Source of the DNA: Aurantiacibacter sp. D1-12
GTDB lineage: Bacteria > Pseudomonadota > Alphaproteobacteria > Sphingomonadales > Sphingomonadaceae
Reading direction: 5' to 3'
Length of the DNA stretch: 64,000 bases
Assembly: GCF_028858515.1 (NCBI RefSeq)
Contig: NZ_JAPJZJ010000002.1
Coordinates: forward strand, 516,514 to 580,513
In this document: positions 8,717 through 17,693 of the stretch, one piece after another
How the letters are laid out: each line of letters begins with the position of its first letter
How positions within the stretch are numbered: the first letter of the stretch is position 1
Notes under the pieces: model-generated
Database searches by the model: none
The model's input: only the letters and a program-made list of their open reading frames with translations
What the model was told of the DNA's origin: nothing
Position numbers and translations under genes: made by a program

Positions 8717-8776
8717 GGGTTATCTGGTATCACACGAAACTGGATTGCGCCGGACTTCTGTGGTAGATCGCGCGGT

Positions 8777-9724
8777 ATGAATTCTATGACAGATACGCCT
8801 GCAGCAACGCAGGATTTTTCCAAGCTACCGGAAATCTCGGCGGACGTGTTTACCGCGCCGCTCCAGCGCCCTGCCCACGTGGGTGAAGACTGGATCGAGC
8901 CGGAGCAAACACAATATACCTCTGAAGACGACCAGATCTGGAACGACCTGTTTTCGCGTCAGATGGAAGTGCTCCCCGGCCGCGCTTGCAGCGCCATGAT
9001 GCGGGGCATGGAAAAGCTCGACCTTGGCAAGGGCGGCGTTCCCGATTTTGACCGGCTGAGCGAGGAGCTGGGCGCGCTGACGGGCTGGAGCGTCATTCCT
9101 GTGCCGATGCTGATCCCCGATCACGTGTTCTTCTGGCACCTTGCCAATCGCCGCTTCCCGGCGGGCAATTTCATCCGCACCCGCGAAACGTTCGACTACA
9201 TCCAGGAACCCGACGTGTTCCACGATGTGTTCGGCCACGTACCCCTGCTGACCGACCCGGTGTTTGCCGATTACATGCAGGAATACGGCCGCGCCGGGTG
9301 GAAGGCGATGCGGTACAACAAGTTGAAGGCGCTGGGTTCACTCTATTGGTACACGGTCGAATTCGGCCTGATCATGGAGCAGGGCGAGCCACGCATTTAC
9401 GGCGCGGGTATCCTGTCCGGTCCGCAGGAAGCGGTATTTGCGCTGGAAGGCCAGTCCCCCAACCGTATCATGCTGAATGTCGATCGCGTGATGCGTACCG
9501 ACTACGTGATCAGCGACCTGCAGCCGACCTATTTCGTGATCGAGAGTTTTGACGATCTCTATCGCCAAACGGTGGAGCGCGATTTTGACCGGCTCTATCG
9601 CAATCTCGACCCGAGCTTCACCTATGCCAATTCGGCGGTGATCGACGTCGACAATGTCGTGCATCGCGGCACCCAAGAATACTTCCTGCGTGGTGGCCGT
9701 GGGAGCAGCGCCGCACCTGTGTAA
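8777..9724 (+). CDS. phhA: Phenylalanine 4-monooxygenase
   Basis: This iron and pterin-dependent enzyme hydroxylates phenylalanine to tyrosine. The 315-residue length fits bacterial monomeric forms. The iron ligands are visible as His149 and His154 in EPDVFHDVFGHVPLL, and Glu195 in YWYTVEFGL. The C-terminus lacks the regulatory ACT domain of animal enzymes, as expected in bacteria. Two ATGs three codons apart could start it, with no strong ribosome site ahead of either. The usual partner, a pterin carbinolamine dehydratase (phhB), is not next to it. A bidirectional terminator closes the gene. Confidence 0.95.
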   Translation: MNSMTDTPAATQDFSKLPEISADVFTAPLQRPAHVGEDWIEPEQTQYTSEDDQIWNDLFSRQMEVLPGRACSAMMRGMEKLDLGKGGVPDFDRLSEELGALTGWSVIPVPMLIPDHVFFWHLANRRFPAGNFIRTRETFDYIQEPDVFHDVFGHVPLLTDPVFADYMQEYGRAGWKAMRYNKLKALGSLYWYTVEFGLIMEQGEPRIYGAGILSGPQEAVFALEGQSPNRIMLNVDRVMRTDYVISDLQPTYFVIESFDDLYRQTVERDFDRLYRNLDPSFTYANSAVIDVDNVVHRGTQEYFLRGGRGSSAAPV

Positions 9725-9747
9725 AGCGCAACTGGAAGACCAACGAA

Positions 9748-9780
9748 AAAGGCCGGCACCCGCGAAGGTAACCGGCCTTT
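9748..9780. terminator. Bidirectional Rho-independent terminator
   Basis: GGCCGG (9751-9756) pairs with CCGGCC (9772-9777); AAA precedes and TTT follows, so the hairpin works from both sides. It separates phhA (plus strand) from the convergent acidic lipoprotein gene. Confidence 0.75.
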
Positions 9781-9807
9781 GCTTTGGCTTGCATGACAGG
9801 CCCGAGA

Positions 9808-10053
9808 CTACATCTCTTCACCGCCTTCGCTTTCGGTATCTCCGGACTCTTCGGCCATTGCTTCGCCATCATCGGCGGCTTCATCGACCATGGCTTCGGC
9901 TTCTTCGTCGCTCATGACGACGGCTTCTTCCGCAGCGCCGGCGGTATCCTCGACTTCCTCTGCCATGTCGTCGGCTTCTTCTGCGGCGTTACCACAGGCA
10001 GCCAGGCCGAGGCTGAGAGCGGCGGCCGATGCGAAAGCAACAATCTTCTTCAT
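9808..10053 (-). CDS. Small acidic lipoprotein, second copy
   Basis: The 81-residue product begins MKKIVAFASAAALSLGLAACG, a signal peptide with lipobox LAAC, followed by a mature part of Glu, Asp, Ala, Met and Ser with no aromatic residues. It has the same plan as the product of 8207-8506 (MKK start, LAACG, acidic low-complexity tail), so the two are probably paralogues or convergent members of one lipoprotein class. They lie on opposite strands around phhA. Function unknown. Confidence 0.72.
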   Translation of the reverse strand: MKKIVAFASAAALSLGLAACGNAAEEADDMAEEVEDTAGAAEEAVVMSDEEAEAMVDEAADDGEAMAEESGDTESEGGEEM

Positions 10054-10108
10054 AAGGGCATCCTCTGTCCGGTTTGCGCTGCCTTTCTGGCTCGCGCCCG
10101 GCGTGGGA

Positions 10109-10381
10109 CTAACCCGATTTGCGCACCTGTAAAAGGACCACGGCAGAGATAGCCACGAGTGCACCCAAAACAGAGACGAGCAGCGCGGAAACATCGTACG
10201 GCCCGCCCGCCATACTACCCGTGCCGAGCAGCGGGCTCACGACCAATCCTGCCAGAAGCGCACCGGCAACGCCGCTTGCGATAGGCATATGTACACTGCG
10301 CGATAATTCCTGCGCACGGGACGCGACGGCTGCCAGCCAGCCCAGGGCTGCTCCGGCAACAATCATGAATACGATACCCAC
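10109..10381 (-). CDS. GlsB/YeaQ/YmgE family membrane protein
   Basis: The 90-residue protein has three hydrophobic segments with Gly- and Ala-rich helices. The pattern MGIVFMIVAGAALGWLAAV, a central GVAGALLAG and a C-terminal helix ending in a basic tail is typical of the transglycosylase-associated, stress-induced GlsB/YeaQ family. The family's biochemical role is not settled. It stands alone, with short gaps on both sides. Confidence 0.75.
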   Translation of the reverse strand: MGIVFMIVAGAALGWLAAVASRAQELSRSVHMPIASGVAGALLAGLVVSPLLGTGSMAGGPYDVSALLVSVLGALVAISAVVLLQVRKSG

Positions 10382-10494
10382 GGTTAAACGCGCCTCTTGG
10401 TGCGTTGGAACTCACCCAAGAAACAGTGCGCTAAGCGCTTTGTTCCGACGCGGTGCGGAGTTTACGACGAGTTGTTTTTGCGGTCCGGCGTTGA

Positions 10495-11340
10495 TCAGAA
10501 CAGCATCAGTAGGGCGGCGCCCATCACCACGCGATAGATCACGAAGACAAGCATGCTCGCCTTCTTCAGGAAGTTCATCAGGAAGGCCATCGTCAGGAAG
10601 GCCGCGATGAAAGTCAGCACGCCGGCGATCAGGGCTTCGAACGCCAGATCTCCGCCTGCCTCGAAGATTTCCGGCACGATCAGGACGCCCGCCCCCGCCA
10701 CGGCAGGGATCGACAACAAAAAGGAGAAGCGCGCGGATTCAAAGCGGTTGTATCCGAGCGCTCGCGCAGCTGTCATCGTGACACCCGAACGGCTTGTGCC
10801 CGGAATAATCGCCAGCGCCTGCGCGATGCCGACAATCAGACCATCGCGCCAGGTCATGTCTTCAAACTTCTTCACTTCGCGCCCGAAATGGTCGGCAATG
10901 CCGAGAAGGATTCCGTAGAAGATCAGGTTGAAGGCGATAAGATCGGTAAAGCGGATCGAGCTCATCAGATCATCATCGACAATCTCGATGCCGAACAGGC
11001 TGGTGGCGATACCGTTGAACAGGCCCAGCTTGATCGACAGGCCGAACGCAACCGCAGGGATAGTGCCCAGCACGATCCACCAGAACAGCTTCTTCGCCTC
11101 GGGCGCTTCACCCAGCCCAACACTGGCAAAACCGCCACGCGCGAGCATGGCCACGTCCTTGAAGAAATAGACCATGATCGCAAGCAGCGATCCGACATGG
11201 ACGGCCACATCGATCAGCGGCCCCTGATCGGGAAAGTCGGTCAGGTAGGGAATCAGGATCAGGTGCCCTGACGATGAGATCGGCAGGAATTCCGTAATGC
11301 CCTGGACGATGGCGATCAGCAGCAGCTGGAGAAAAGTCAT
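10495..11340 (-). CDS. uppP: Undecaprenyl-diphosphate phosphatase
   Basis: UppP (BacA) recycles undecaprenyl pyrophosphate to the monophosphate carrier used for peptidoglycan and polysaccharide assembly in the inner membrane. At 281 residues it has the expected length. The two active-site segments are visible: ITEFLPISSSGHL near the N-terminus, with the catalytic Glu and Ser, and PGTSRSGVTM in the second half, with the phosphate-binding Arg. Several hydrophobic helices cover the rest. The carrier it regenerates is needed by the polysaccharide genes at the right of the window, although it is not linked to them. Confidence 0.95.
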   Translation of the reverse strand: MTFLQLLLIAIVQGITEFLPISSSGHLILIPYLTDFPDQGPLIDVAVHVGSLLAIMVYFFKDVAMLARGGFASVGLGEAPEAKKLFWWIVLGTIPAVAFGLSIKLGLFNGIATSLFGIEIVDDDLMSSIRFTDLIAFNLIFYGILLGIADHFGREVKKFEDMTWRDGLIVGIAQALAIIPGTSRSGVTMTAARALGYNRFESARFSFLLSIPAVAGAGVLIVPEIFEAGGDLAFEALIAGVLTFIAAFLTMAFLMNFLKKASMLVFVIYRVVMGAALLMLF

Positions 11341-11401
11341 ACGCCAAGCTCAATGGCGGCTCGCCGCGCCAAGTCAAGCGAATGGGGATGTCCGGATATG
11401 A

Positions 11402-11437
11402 AAAGCCCGCCCCTGGTATGTGCCAGGGACGGGCTTT
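11402..11437. terminator. Rho-independent terminator, symmetric
   Basis: AAAGCCCG-C-CCCTGG (11402-11416) pairs with CCAGGG-A-CGGGCTTT (11423-11437) around a 6-base loop, a 14-pair stem with one mismatch flanked by A and T runs. It lies between the M13 peptidase gene and uppP, both on the minus strand, and would end the peptidase transcript. Confidence 0.8.
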
Positions 11438-11458
11438 CAATTGCCAGGTAAGGCGCGC

Positions 11459-13627
11459 TTACCAGATGCGGATGCGCTCTTCGGGCGGCAGATAAAGATC
11501 ATCGTCTGCGGTGACGTTGAACGCATCATACCATGCATCAAGGTGACGCACGGCGTTGTTGAGGCGGAACTCACCCGGCGGGTGGTTGGCCGTCATCACG
11601 CGGTTGCGCAGGCTTTCTTCACGCTCCATACCGCGCCAGATTTGCGCGAAACCGAGGAAGAAGCGCTGGTCGCCGGTCAGACCGTCGATCACCGGTGCTT
11701 CTTCACCGTTCAGCGAGAGCTGGTAAGCACGATAGGCCATCTGCAGGCCGACGACGTCACCCAGCGTTTCACCCATCGACTGGCGCGCGCGCAGGCAAAC
11801 GGGGCCTTCCGCGCTTTCAACCGGGCAGAACGCCTCGATGAATTCGCCCATGCGAGTGGTGAACTGCTCGAAACCTTCGCGGTCGGCATCCTGCCACCAG
11901 TTGCGCAGCGTGCCGGTGGCATCGAACTGCGAGCCCTGGTCATCATAGCCGTGACCGATTTCGTGGCCGATCACCGCGCCGATACCGCCGTAGTTCACAG
12001 CCGGATCAGCCGAACCGTTGAAGAACGGCGGCTGCAGGATGGCTGCAGGGAAGACGATGCGATTGGTCAGCGGTGAATAGTAGGCATTCACCGTCTGCGG
12101 AAGCATGCCCCACTCGGTAGGATCAACCTGCGTGCCAAGACGCGAACGGTTGTCTTCAATGCCCCAGCGCGATGCCGCCATACGGTTGGCCAGCGGATCG
12201 TCACCGGTGATTTCCAGGCCGTCATAGGTCTCGAATTCGTCAGGGTAGCCGATCATCGGAACGAAGCCGTTGAGCTTGGTGCGTGCTTCTGCCAGCGTTT
12301 CCGGCGTCATCCACTCGTTCTCGTCCAGAGCGAGCGACATGGCGCGCGAAAGGTTGGCAACCAGCTCGTCCATCTGAGCCTTGTTTTCGGGCGGGAAATA
12401 CCGCTCGACATAGAGCGCGCCGAGCTGTTCGCCCAGCATGCCTTCAACGGTGCTGATGCCGCGCTTCCAGCGTTCCTGCTGCTGTTCGGCACCACCGATG
12501 GTGCGACCGAAGAAGTCGAAGTTGGCTTCATCGAGCTCGGTAGAAAGCACTGCGGCGTTACCGGCCAGGAAGTTCCCGGCCATGTGTGCCTTGATCACTT
12601 CGAGCGGCGTTTCGGTAAGCAGTTCCATCATTGCCGGAAGACCGCCACCGATCATCGCAAGCTGCTCTTCCGTCAGGCCGATCGATTCGATTTCTTCATC
12701 GGTCGGCGGCAGCTGGCTGGCCAGGAAACGGTCCTGATCGGCAAACTGGCCGGCTTCGAGCAGCGCACCAACCGGGAAATCACCCGCAAGCGCATCAAGC
12801 TCGTCACGGCTGAGAACGTTGTAGGTCAGCTGCGGAATGCGGAACATCTGCCGCGCCCACTCGAGCTCGGCAATCTTGTGTTCGAAGGCGTAGACCGCGC
12901 GGGCCGTTGCCGCCGGATCCTGGTAGCCGGCCGCACCGAAGATCGTTTCCATGTAGGAAAGGTACTGCTCGCGAATCTCGAGATTGCTCTCTGAATCGAC
13001 GAGGTAGTAGTCACGATCAGGCAGGCCGAGACCGCCGAAGCCGATGGAAACGGCATATTCGGTCGGGTTACGCGCATCAATGCCGACACCGGCGGAAACG
13101 AGGCTGGGCATGCCCGGCTCTTCCATCAGGCGTACAAGCGCTTCCAGGTCGGGAGCGTTGAAGATCTGCGCAAGGTAAGGATAGGCCGGTGCCAGACCGC
13201 TGGCATCGATCGCTTCCACGTCGACAAAGGCGTTGTAAGCATCAACGATGCGGCGCTCGGTGGTGCCCGGCGCAGGATTTGACGCTACAAGATCGGCCAT
13301 CAGCGTCTGCACATCGACAATCGATTTTTCACGCAGCATGTCGAATGCGCCGAAACGCTGGCGGTCTGCCGGAATTTCGTTCTGTTCGATCCACATGCCA
13401 TTGGCATAGGCGTTGAAATCATCGCCGGGATCGAGGTCGGTGTTTACGTAGTCGAGGCCAACGCCCCACTCACCGAAGTCCATGGTAGGCGTTTCACCGC
13501 CGCCATCCTGTGGGGCGCTGGCGAGTTCATCGTGAAGCCCGTGCTGGTGCTCGTCCTGAGCCAGCGCGGGCGATGCGGCAGCAAGGCCAATGACCGATGC
13601 CGATGTAATCAAGATCTTGCGGATCAT
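11459..13627 (-). CDS. M13 family zinc metallopeptidase (neprilysin/PepO type)
   Basis: The 722-residue protein starts with a signal peptide ending ASPALAQ-D and is probably periplasmic. It shows the M13 zinc site HEIGH inside VIGHEIGHGYDDQG, the NAYYSP substrate-binding segment (NAYYSPLTNRIVFPA) and the downstream GETLGDVVGLQMAY with the third zinc ligand Glu. It ends in IRIW; the family usually ends in a conserved -CxVW or -RIW tail. These enzymes cut short peptides. It is transcribed as a single gene before a strong terminator. Confidence 0.93.
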   Translation of the reverse strand: MIRKILITSASVIGLAAASPALAQDEHQHGLHDELASAPQDGGGETPTMDFGEWGVGLDYVNTDLDPGDDFNAYANGMWIEQNEIPADRQRFGAFDMLREKSIVDVQTLMADLVASNPAPGTTERRIVDAYNAFVDVEAIDASGLAPAYPYLAQIFNAPDLEALVRLMEEPGMPSLVSAGVGIDARNPTEYAVSIGFGGLGLPDRDYYLVDSESNLEIREQYLSYMETIFGAAGYQDPAATARAVYAFEHKIAELEWARQMFRIPQLTYNVLSRDELDALAGDFPVGALLEAGQFADQDRFLASQLPPTDEEIESIGLTEEQLAMIGGGLPAMMELLTETPLEVIKAHMAGNFLAGNAAVLSTELDEANFDFFGRTIGGAEQQQERWKRGISTVEGMLGEQLGALYVERYFPPENKAQMDELVANLSRAMSLALDENEWMTPETLAEARTKLNGFVPMIGYPDEFETYDGLEITGDDPLANRMAASRWGIEDNRSRLGTQVDPTEWGMLPQTVNAYYSPLTNRIVFPAAILQPPFFNGSADPAVNYGGIGAVIGHEIGHGYDDQGSQFDATGTLRNWWQDADREGFEQFTTRMGEFIEAFCPVESAEGPVCLRARQSMGETLGDVVGLQMAYRAYQLSLNGEEAPVIDGLTGDQRFFLGFAQIWRGMEREESLRNRVMTANHPPGEFRLNNAVRHLDAWYDAFNVTADDDLYLPPEERIRIW

Positions 13628-13757
13628 GTCCGTTTAGTCCTCTCGTCAAATGTAGATAGGGTATGACCAGTTTCGCACAGCATTGTGCAGCGGTTTCTGT
13701 CGTTACCAATTCGATTAAGCGTCGATTCGCTCCGACGCAAGTCATCGCGCGAATGAC

Positions 13758-15554
13758 TCACTTCATCGCAGGTTCGTCAAACTGGAGTGAGGCAAGACGT
13801 GCGTAAAGTCCGCCCTTGGCAGTCAGACTGGCGTGATCGCCCTGCTCCACGATCCGGCCATCCTCCATCACGATGATCCGATTGGCCGCGCGCACGGTGG
13901 CAAGGCGGTGGGCAATGACCAGCGTAGTGCGGTCCTGCATCAGGTTTTCAAGTGCGTCCTGCACCAGCTTCTCGCTTTCGGCGTCCAATGCGCTGGTGGC
14001 TTCGTCGAGCAAAAGGATCGGAGCATCGCGCAGCAGGGCACGGGCAATCGCCACGCGCTGGCGCTGGCCGCCCGAAAGCCGCGCACCGCCTTCACCCAGG
14101 AAAGTATCGAGGCCATCAGGCAGGTCGCGCAGGAACTGTTCGGCATTGGCCGCGCGCGCTGCGTCCCAGATCGCCTCTTCGCCCGCTCCCCATGCACCGT
14201 AACGCAGGTTGTCGCGCGCGCTGGCGGCGAACAGGATGCCTTCCTGCGGCACGAGCGCCATGCGGCGACGGATTTCTGCTGGGTCAGCCTGCGTCAACGG
14301 AACGCCATCGAGCTTGATCGTGCCCGATTGCGGATCGTAAAACCGCTCGACCAGCTGGAAAATTGTCGACTTGCCCGCGCCCGAGGGGCCGACGATGGCG
14401 ACGGTCTCGCCCGGCTCCACGGTCAGGTTAAACTCGGCAATCGCCTGCTCATCCGGCCGTGTGGGATAGCTGAAAGTGACGCTCTGGAAGGCAAGCCCTC
14501 CGCGCGGTGGCTGGGGCAAGGCCTGCGGACGCGCAGGCGCGGTGATCTCGGGCTCTTCCTCGAGCAATTCGGCAAGGCGGCTTGCCGCACCTGCGCCGCG
14601 CAAGAGATCACCGTAGACTTCGGTCAGGGCGCCAAACGAACCCGCAGCGATGATCCCGCCAACCACGAAGGAGGTAATCGTGCCGCCGGTAATCTCGCCC
14701 GAACTGACCAACATCGCACCGCGCCACAGCAACAGGACAATCGAACCGAAGATCAGCGTCATGATCGTTGCCGTCATGACCGATCGGATAAGGATGCGCT
14801 TTTTCGCCATTGCGAAGGTCGCGTCCACAGCCTTGCTGAAGCGCCCAGCCTCGCGCTCTTCCTGATTGAACCCCTGGACAATCTTCATCGAAGACAGGAC
14901 TTCTGTCGTGATCCCGCCAACATCCGCCACATGATCCTGACTGGATCTGCTGACATTGCGCAGTCGCCTCCCGAAAACAGCGATGGGCACGATCACCACC
15001 GGAATGCCGAGGAGCAACCAGACAGTGAGCTGCGGAGCAAGCCAGAACAGGTACCCGATGCTGAGCACCGCCATGATCGAATTGCGCAGCGCCACCGAAA
15101 CGGTGGTGCCCACCACTGTCTCGATAATTGCCGTGTCCGATGTCATACGGCTGCTGATTTCCTTGGGACTGTTCTCTTCGAAAAAGGCCGGGGATAGCCG
15201 CAACAGGTTGGTGTAGACCTTCTCGCGAACATCCGCGACCACACGCTCGCCAATCCAGCTGACGAAATAGAAACGCAGCGCTGTACCAAGTCCAAGTACG
15301 CCGACCAGCAGCATCAGGTAACGGAACCAGCGGTCGATATCCCCGGCGCCCTCACCCGCCGCGCCAAAACCGCGGTCCACCACCAGCTTCATGCCATAGG
15401 GAATGGCGAGCGACATGACCGAAGCTGTGACCAACAGGGCAATCAGCGCCAGCGTGATTTGCGTCGGATACTTGACTGCCTCTCGATAGATCATCCGCAA
15501 CGGACGCAGCGTCTTGGCCGGTTTGGGATCGTCTGCAGTTTCGGGAAGTGCCAT
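13758..15554 (-). CDS. ABC exporter, fused permease and ATPase (MsbA-like)
   Basis: I start it at the ATG at 15554, giving 598 residues; the open frame extends upstream without conserved sequence. The N-terminal ~310 residues hold a six-helix type I exporter membrane domain. The ATPase domain shows the Walker A segment GPSGAGKST, the signature LSGGQRQRVAIARALL, the Walker B segment ILLLDEATSALD and the H-loop IAHRLATV. Members of this group export lipids, drugs or peptides; the substrate is not readable here. It is divergent from phaZ across a 240-base gap. Confidence 0.9.
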   Translation of the reverse strand: MALPETADDPKPAKTLRPLRMIYREAVKYPTQITLALIALLVTASVMSLAIPYGMKLVVDRGFGAAGEGAGDIDRWFRYLMLLVGVLGLGTALRFYFVSWIGERVVADVREKVYTNLLRLSPAFFEENSPKEISSRMTSDTAIIETVVGTTVSVALRNSIMAVLSIGYLFWLAPQLTVWLLLGIPVVIVPIAVFGRRLRNVSRSSQDHVADVGGITTEVLSSMKIVQGFNQEEREAGRFSKAVDATFAMAKKRILIRSVMTATIMTLIFGSIVLLLWRGAMLVSSGEITGGTITSFVVGGIIAAGSFGALTEVYGDLLRGAGAASRLAELLEEEPEITAPARPQALPQPPRGGLAFQSVTFSYPTRPDEQAIAEFNLTVEPGETVAIVGPSGAGKSTIFQLVERFYDPQSGTIKLDGVPLTQADPAEIRRRMALVPQEGILFAASARDNLRYGAWGAGEEAIWDAARAANAEQFLRDLPDGLDTFLGEGGARLSGGQRQRVAIARALLRDAPILLLDEATSALDAESEKLVQDALENLMQDRTTLVIAHRLATVRAANRIIVMEDGRIVEQGDHASLTAKGGLYARLASLQFDEPAMK

Positions 15555-15658
15555 ATCGCGTTTCGACCTAACCCAATGTACCGCGCCGTCAAGCCAGCGC
15601 GGCGCTCGCAACAGAAGGAAGTGAGGCAAATTTTCCACCGCCGCAGTGCGGAATCGCT

Positions 15659-15672
15659 TTGCCGCATTGCAA
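15659..15672. repeat. Short inverted repeat upstream of phaZ
   Basis: TTGC (15659-15662) and GCAA (15669-15672) form an inverted repeat with a 6-base gap in the 240-base region between the divergent ABC exporter and phaZ genes. PHA regulators of the PhaR type bind TGC-rich inverted repeats, so this could be an operator, but a 4-base half site is weak evidence. I see nothing else definite in this gap. Confidence 0.25.
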
Positions 15673-15794
15673 CATCTGTCAAAAAGGGGCATGCCTCCCG
15701 CTCGCGCAAAACAGCCCACAGGCAGGCGCACCAACTTCCGGCCCTGGCGAGACGACTGTCCCGGTGGCCACAATTTTGCAGGGGACGCTCCACA

Positions 15795-17027
15795 TTGCTC
15801 TATTCCGCCTATGAATTGCAGAAAGCGTGGTTCAGTTCGGCCAGCAACTGGGCGACCGTGGGCGCGCGGCTGCTCGACAATCCATCATTGCCGATGGGCT
15901 ATTTCGGGATGGGCCCGGCGGCGGCGAGCGCGCTGAAAGTCTTCGCTCACCTCTATGAAGAGCGCGGCAAGCCCGATTTCGATATCCAGCCGGTGGAAGT
16001 GGAAGGCGTCGCAAGGCCTGTTTCGGAAACCGTGGTGCTGGAAAAGCCCTTCGGCTCACTGCGCCGTTTCAAGCGCGATAACCTGCCCAAGAATGCGCCC
16101 AAGCTGCTGATCGTCGCGCCAATGAGCGGCCACTACGCCACGCTGCTGCGCGGCACGGTGCAGCGCATGGTGCAGAACCAGGAAGTGTGGATCACCGATT
16201 GGGCCGATGCGCGCAACGTTCCCTTGTCAGAAGGGCATTTCGACCTCGACGATTATATCGATTACCTGATCGAATTCCTGCAATTTATTGGCCAAGAATC
16301 AAAGGGGGGCACGCATGTTCTGGCGGTGTGCCAGCCTTCGGTCCCTGCATTCGCGGCCACAGCTGTGATGGGCGCGGCGAAGGATCCGTGCCGTCCGAAA
16401 ACGCTCACCATGATGGGCGGCCCGATCGATACCCGCGCCAGCCCGACGAGCGTGAACGACCTGGCGATGGACAAACCGCTAAGCTGGTTTGAAAACAATG
16501 TGATCGCCACCGTGCCGTTCAACTATCCGGGCGCGGGACGGAAGGTCTATCCGGGCTTCCTCCAGCTCGCCGGGTTCATTTCCATGAACCTCTCCGATCA
16601 CATGATGAGCCATTACGAAATGTTCAAACACATGACGATTGGCGATCATGACAGTGCGGATCGGACCAAGCAGTTCTACGACGAATACCTATCGGTCTGC
16701 GATATGACCGAAGAGTTCTATCTCCAGACCATCGAGCACGTGTTCCAGGAGCATTCGCTGCCGAAAGGCGAGTTCGTTCATCGCGGGAAGGCGATTGACC
16801 CCGATGCCATCCGTGACACTGCGCTACTGGCAATCGAGGGGGAGCTCGATGACATCTCCGGCATCGGCCAGACCCGTGCAGCACTCGATCTCGCCGAGCA
16901 CCTGCCCAAGGCGAAGAAGAAGTACCACCTGGCCAAGGACTGCGGTCACTACGGCATTTTCAACGGCAGCAAGTGGCGCACGCGAATTGCCCCTGTGGTC
17001 GAGGAATGGATGCGGGAGAATGGGTGA
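15795..17027 (+). CDS. phaZ: Intracellular polyhydroxyalkanoate depolymerase
   Basis: The enzyme degrades stored polyhydroxyalkanoate granules. I start it at a TTG at 15795, which has AGGGGA nine bases upstream and gives the usual length of 410 residues. The lipase-box equivalent reads AVCQPS with Cys179, the nucleophile position known from the Ralstonia-type intracellular depolymerase. KDCGHYGIF near the C-terminus supplies the catalytic His. The N-terminus LYSAYELQKAW is a family hallmark. It converges with the DUF4126 gene, with only 3 bases between stops. No PHA synthase lies nearby. Confidence 0.9.
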   Translation: MLYSAYELQKAWFSSASNWATVGARLLDNPSLPMGYFGMGPAAASALKVFAHLYEERGKPDFDIQPVEVEGVARPVSETVVLEKPFGSLRRFKRDNLPKNAPKLLIVAPMSGHYATLLRGTVQRMVQNQEVWITDWADARNVPLSEGHFDLDDYIDYLIEFLQFIGQESKGGTHVLAVCQPSVPAFAATAVMGAAKDPCRPKTLTMMGGPIDTRASPTSVNDLAMDKPLSWFENNVIATVPFNYPGAGRKVYPGFLQLAGFISMNLSDHMMSHYEMFKHMTIGDHDSADRTKQFYDEYLSVCDMTEEFYLQTIEHVFQEHSLPKGEFVHRGKAIDPDAIRDTALLAIEGELDDISGIGQTRAALDLAEHLPKAKKKYHLAKDCGHYGIFNGSKWRTRIAPVVEEWMRENG

Positions 17028-17030
17028 GGT

Positions 17031-17654
17031 CTAGACCTCTTCCGGTTCCACCTCGCGCCGACCCAGCACCTTCTTGATCAGTCTCCGCAGCAACAGCACC
17101 ATTCCGATGGCAATCAGCAACAGCACCACAGCCACGCCTGCGGCTGCGACGGGATATTCGTAGACGAACCACAAGAGGCCGATGGTCGCGACGTCTTCTG
17201 CCGTCGACATGGCGATATTGCTGACGGGTTCGGGCGAGGTGTTGATCGCAGCGCGCGCGCCGGCCTTGCCACCGTGCGCCAGCAGAGCACCGCCGCCGCC
17301 CAGCAGGAAGGCGATTACCTGCATCGCAGGGTCACCCGGATCGACAATGGCCAACGAAAGCAGCGCGCCGCCGATGGGCCGGATCAGTGTGTGCAGCGTG
17401 TCCCACGCGCTATCGAGCCAGGGCACCTTGTCCGCAAAGAATTCTGCCAGTGCACCGAAACCAGCAATGCCCATCACCCATGGATTGGCGAGGACTTGCA
17501 GCGATTCGAGATGTTCGGGCAAAGGCACCACACCGCTTTGCATGGCAATGCCGGTGCCCAGCACAACGACATATAGCCGCCATCCCGCAAGCAGGCTCAC
17601 GCTGCCGGCAATGCCGATGATTTCCATGATGCCAAGCGCTGCAGGTGCGTCCAT
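17031..17654 (-). CDS. DUF4126 membrane protein
   Basis: The 207-residue protein has several Gly- and Ala-rich hydrophobic helices, including ISLLAGWR-like (VSLLAGWRLYVVVLG) at the N-terminus and FGALAEFFADKVPWLDSAWD in the middle. This matches DUF4126, a family of unknown function. The C-terminus is basic, then acidic (EVEPEEV), and cytoplasmic by the positive-inside rule. It stands between the convergent phaZ and a downstream-oriented ligase gene on the same strand. Confidence 0.8.
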   Translation of the reverse strand: MDAPAALGIMEIIGIAGSVSLLAGWRLYVVVLGTGIAMQSGVVPLPEHLESLQVLANPWVMGIAGFGALAEFFADKVPWLDSAWDTLHTLIRPIGGALLSLAIVDPGDPAMQVIAFLLGGGGALLAHGGKAGARAAINTSPEPVSNIAMSTAEDVATIGLLWFVYEYPVAAAGVAVVLLLIAIGMVLLLRRLIKKVLGRREVEPEEV

Positions 17655-17693
17655 ACAGATGAGTATTCCCGCAAGCCGCGCAAATGTCGAGCC

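Noticed and set aside
13833..15197. Plus-strand open frame of 454 codons opposite the ABC exporter
   Set aside because: Shadow of the ABC exporter, whose motifs are intact on the other strand.
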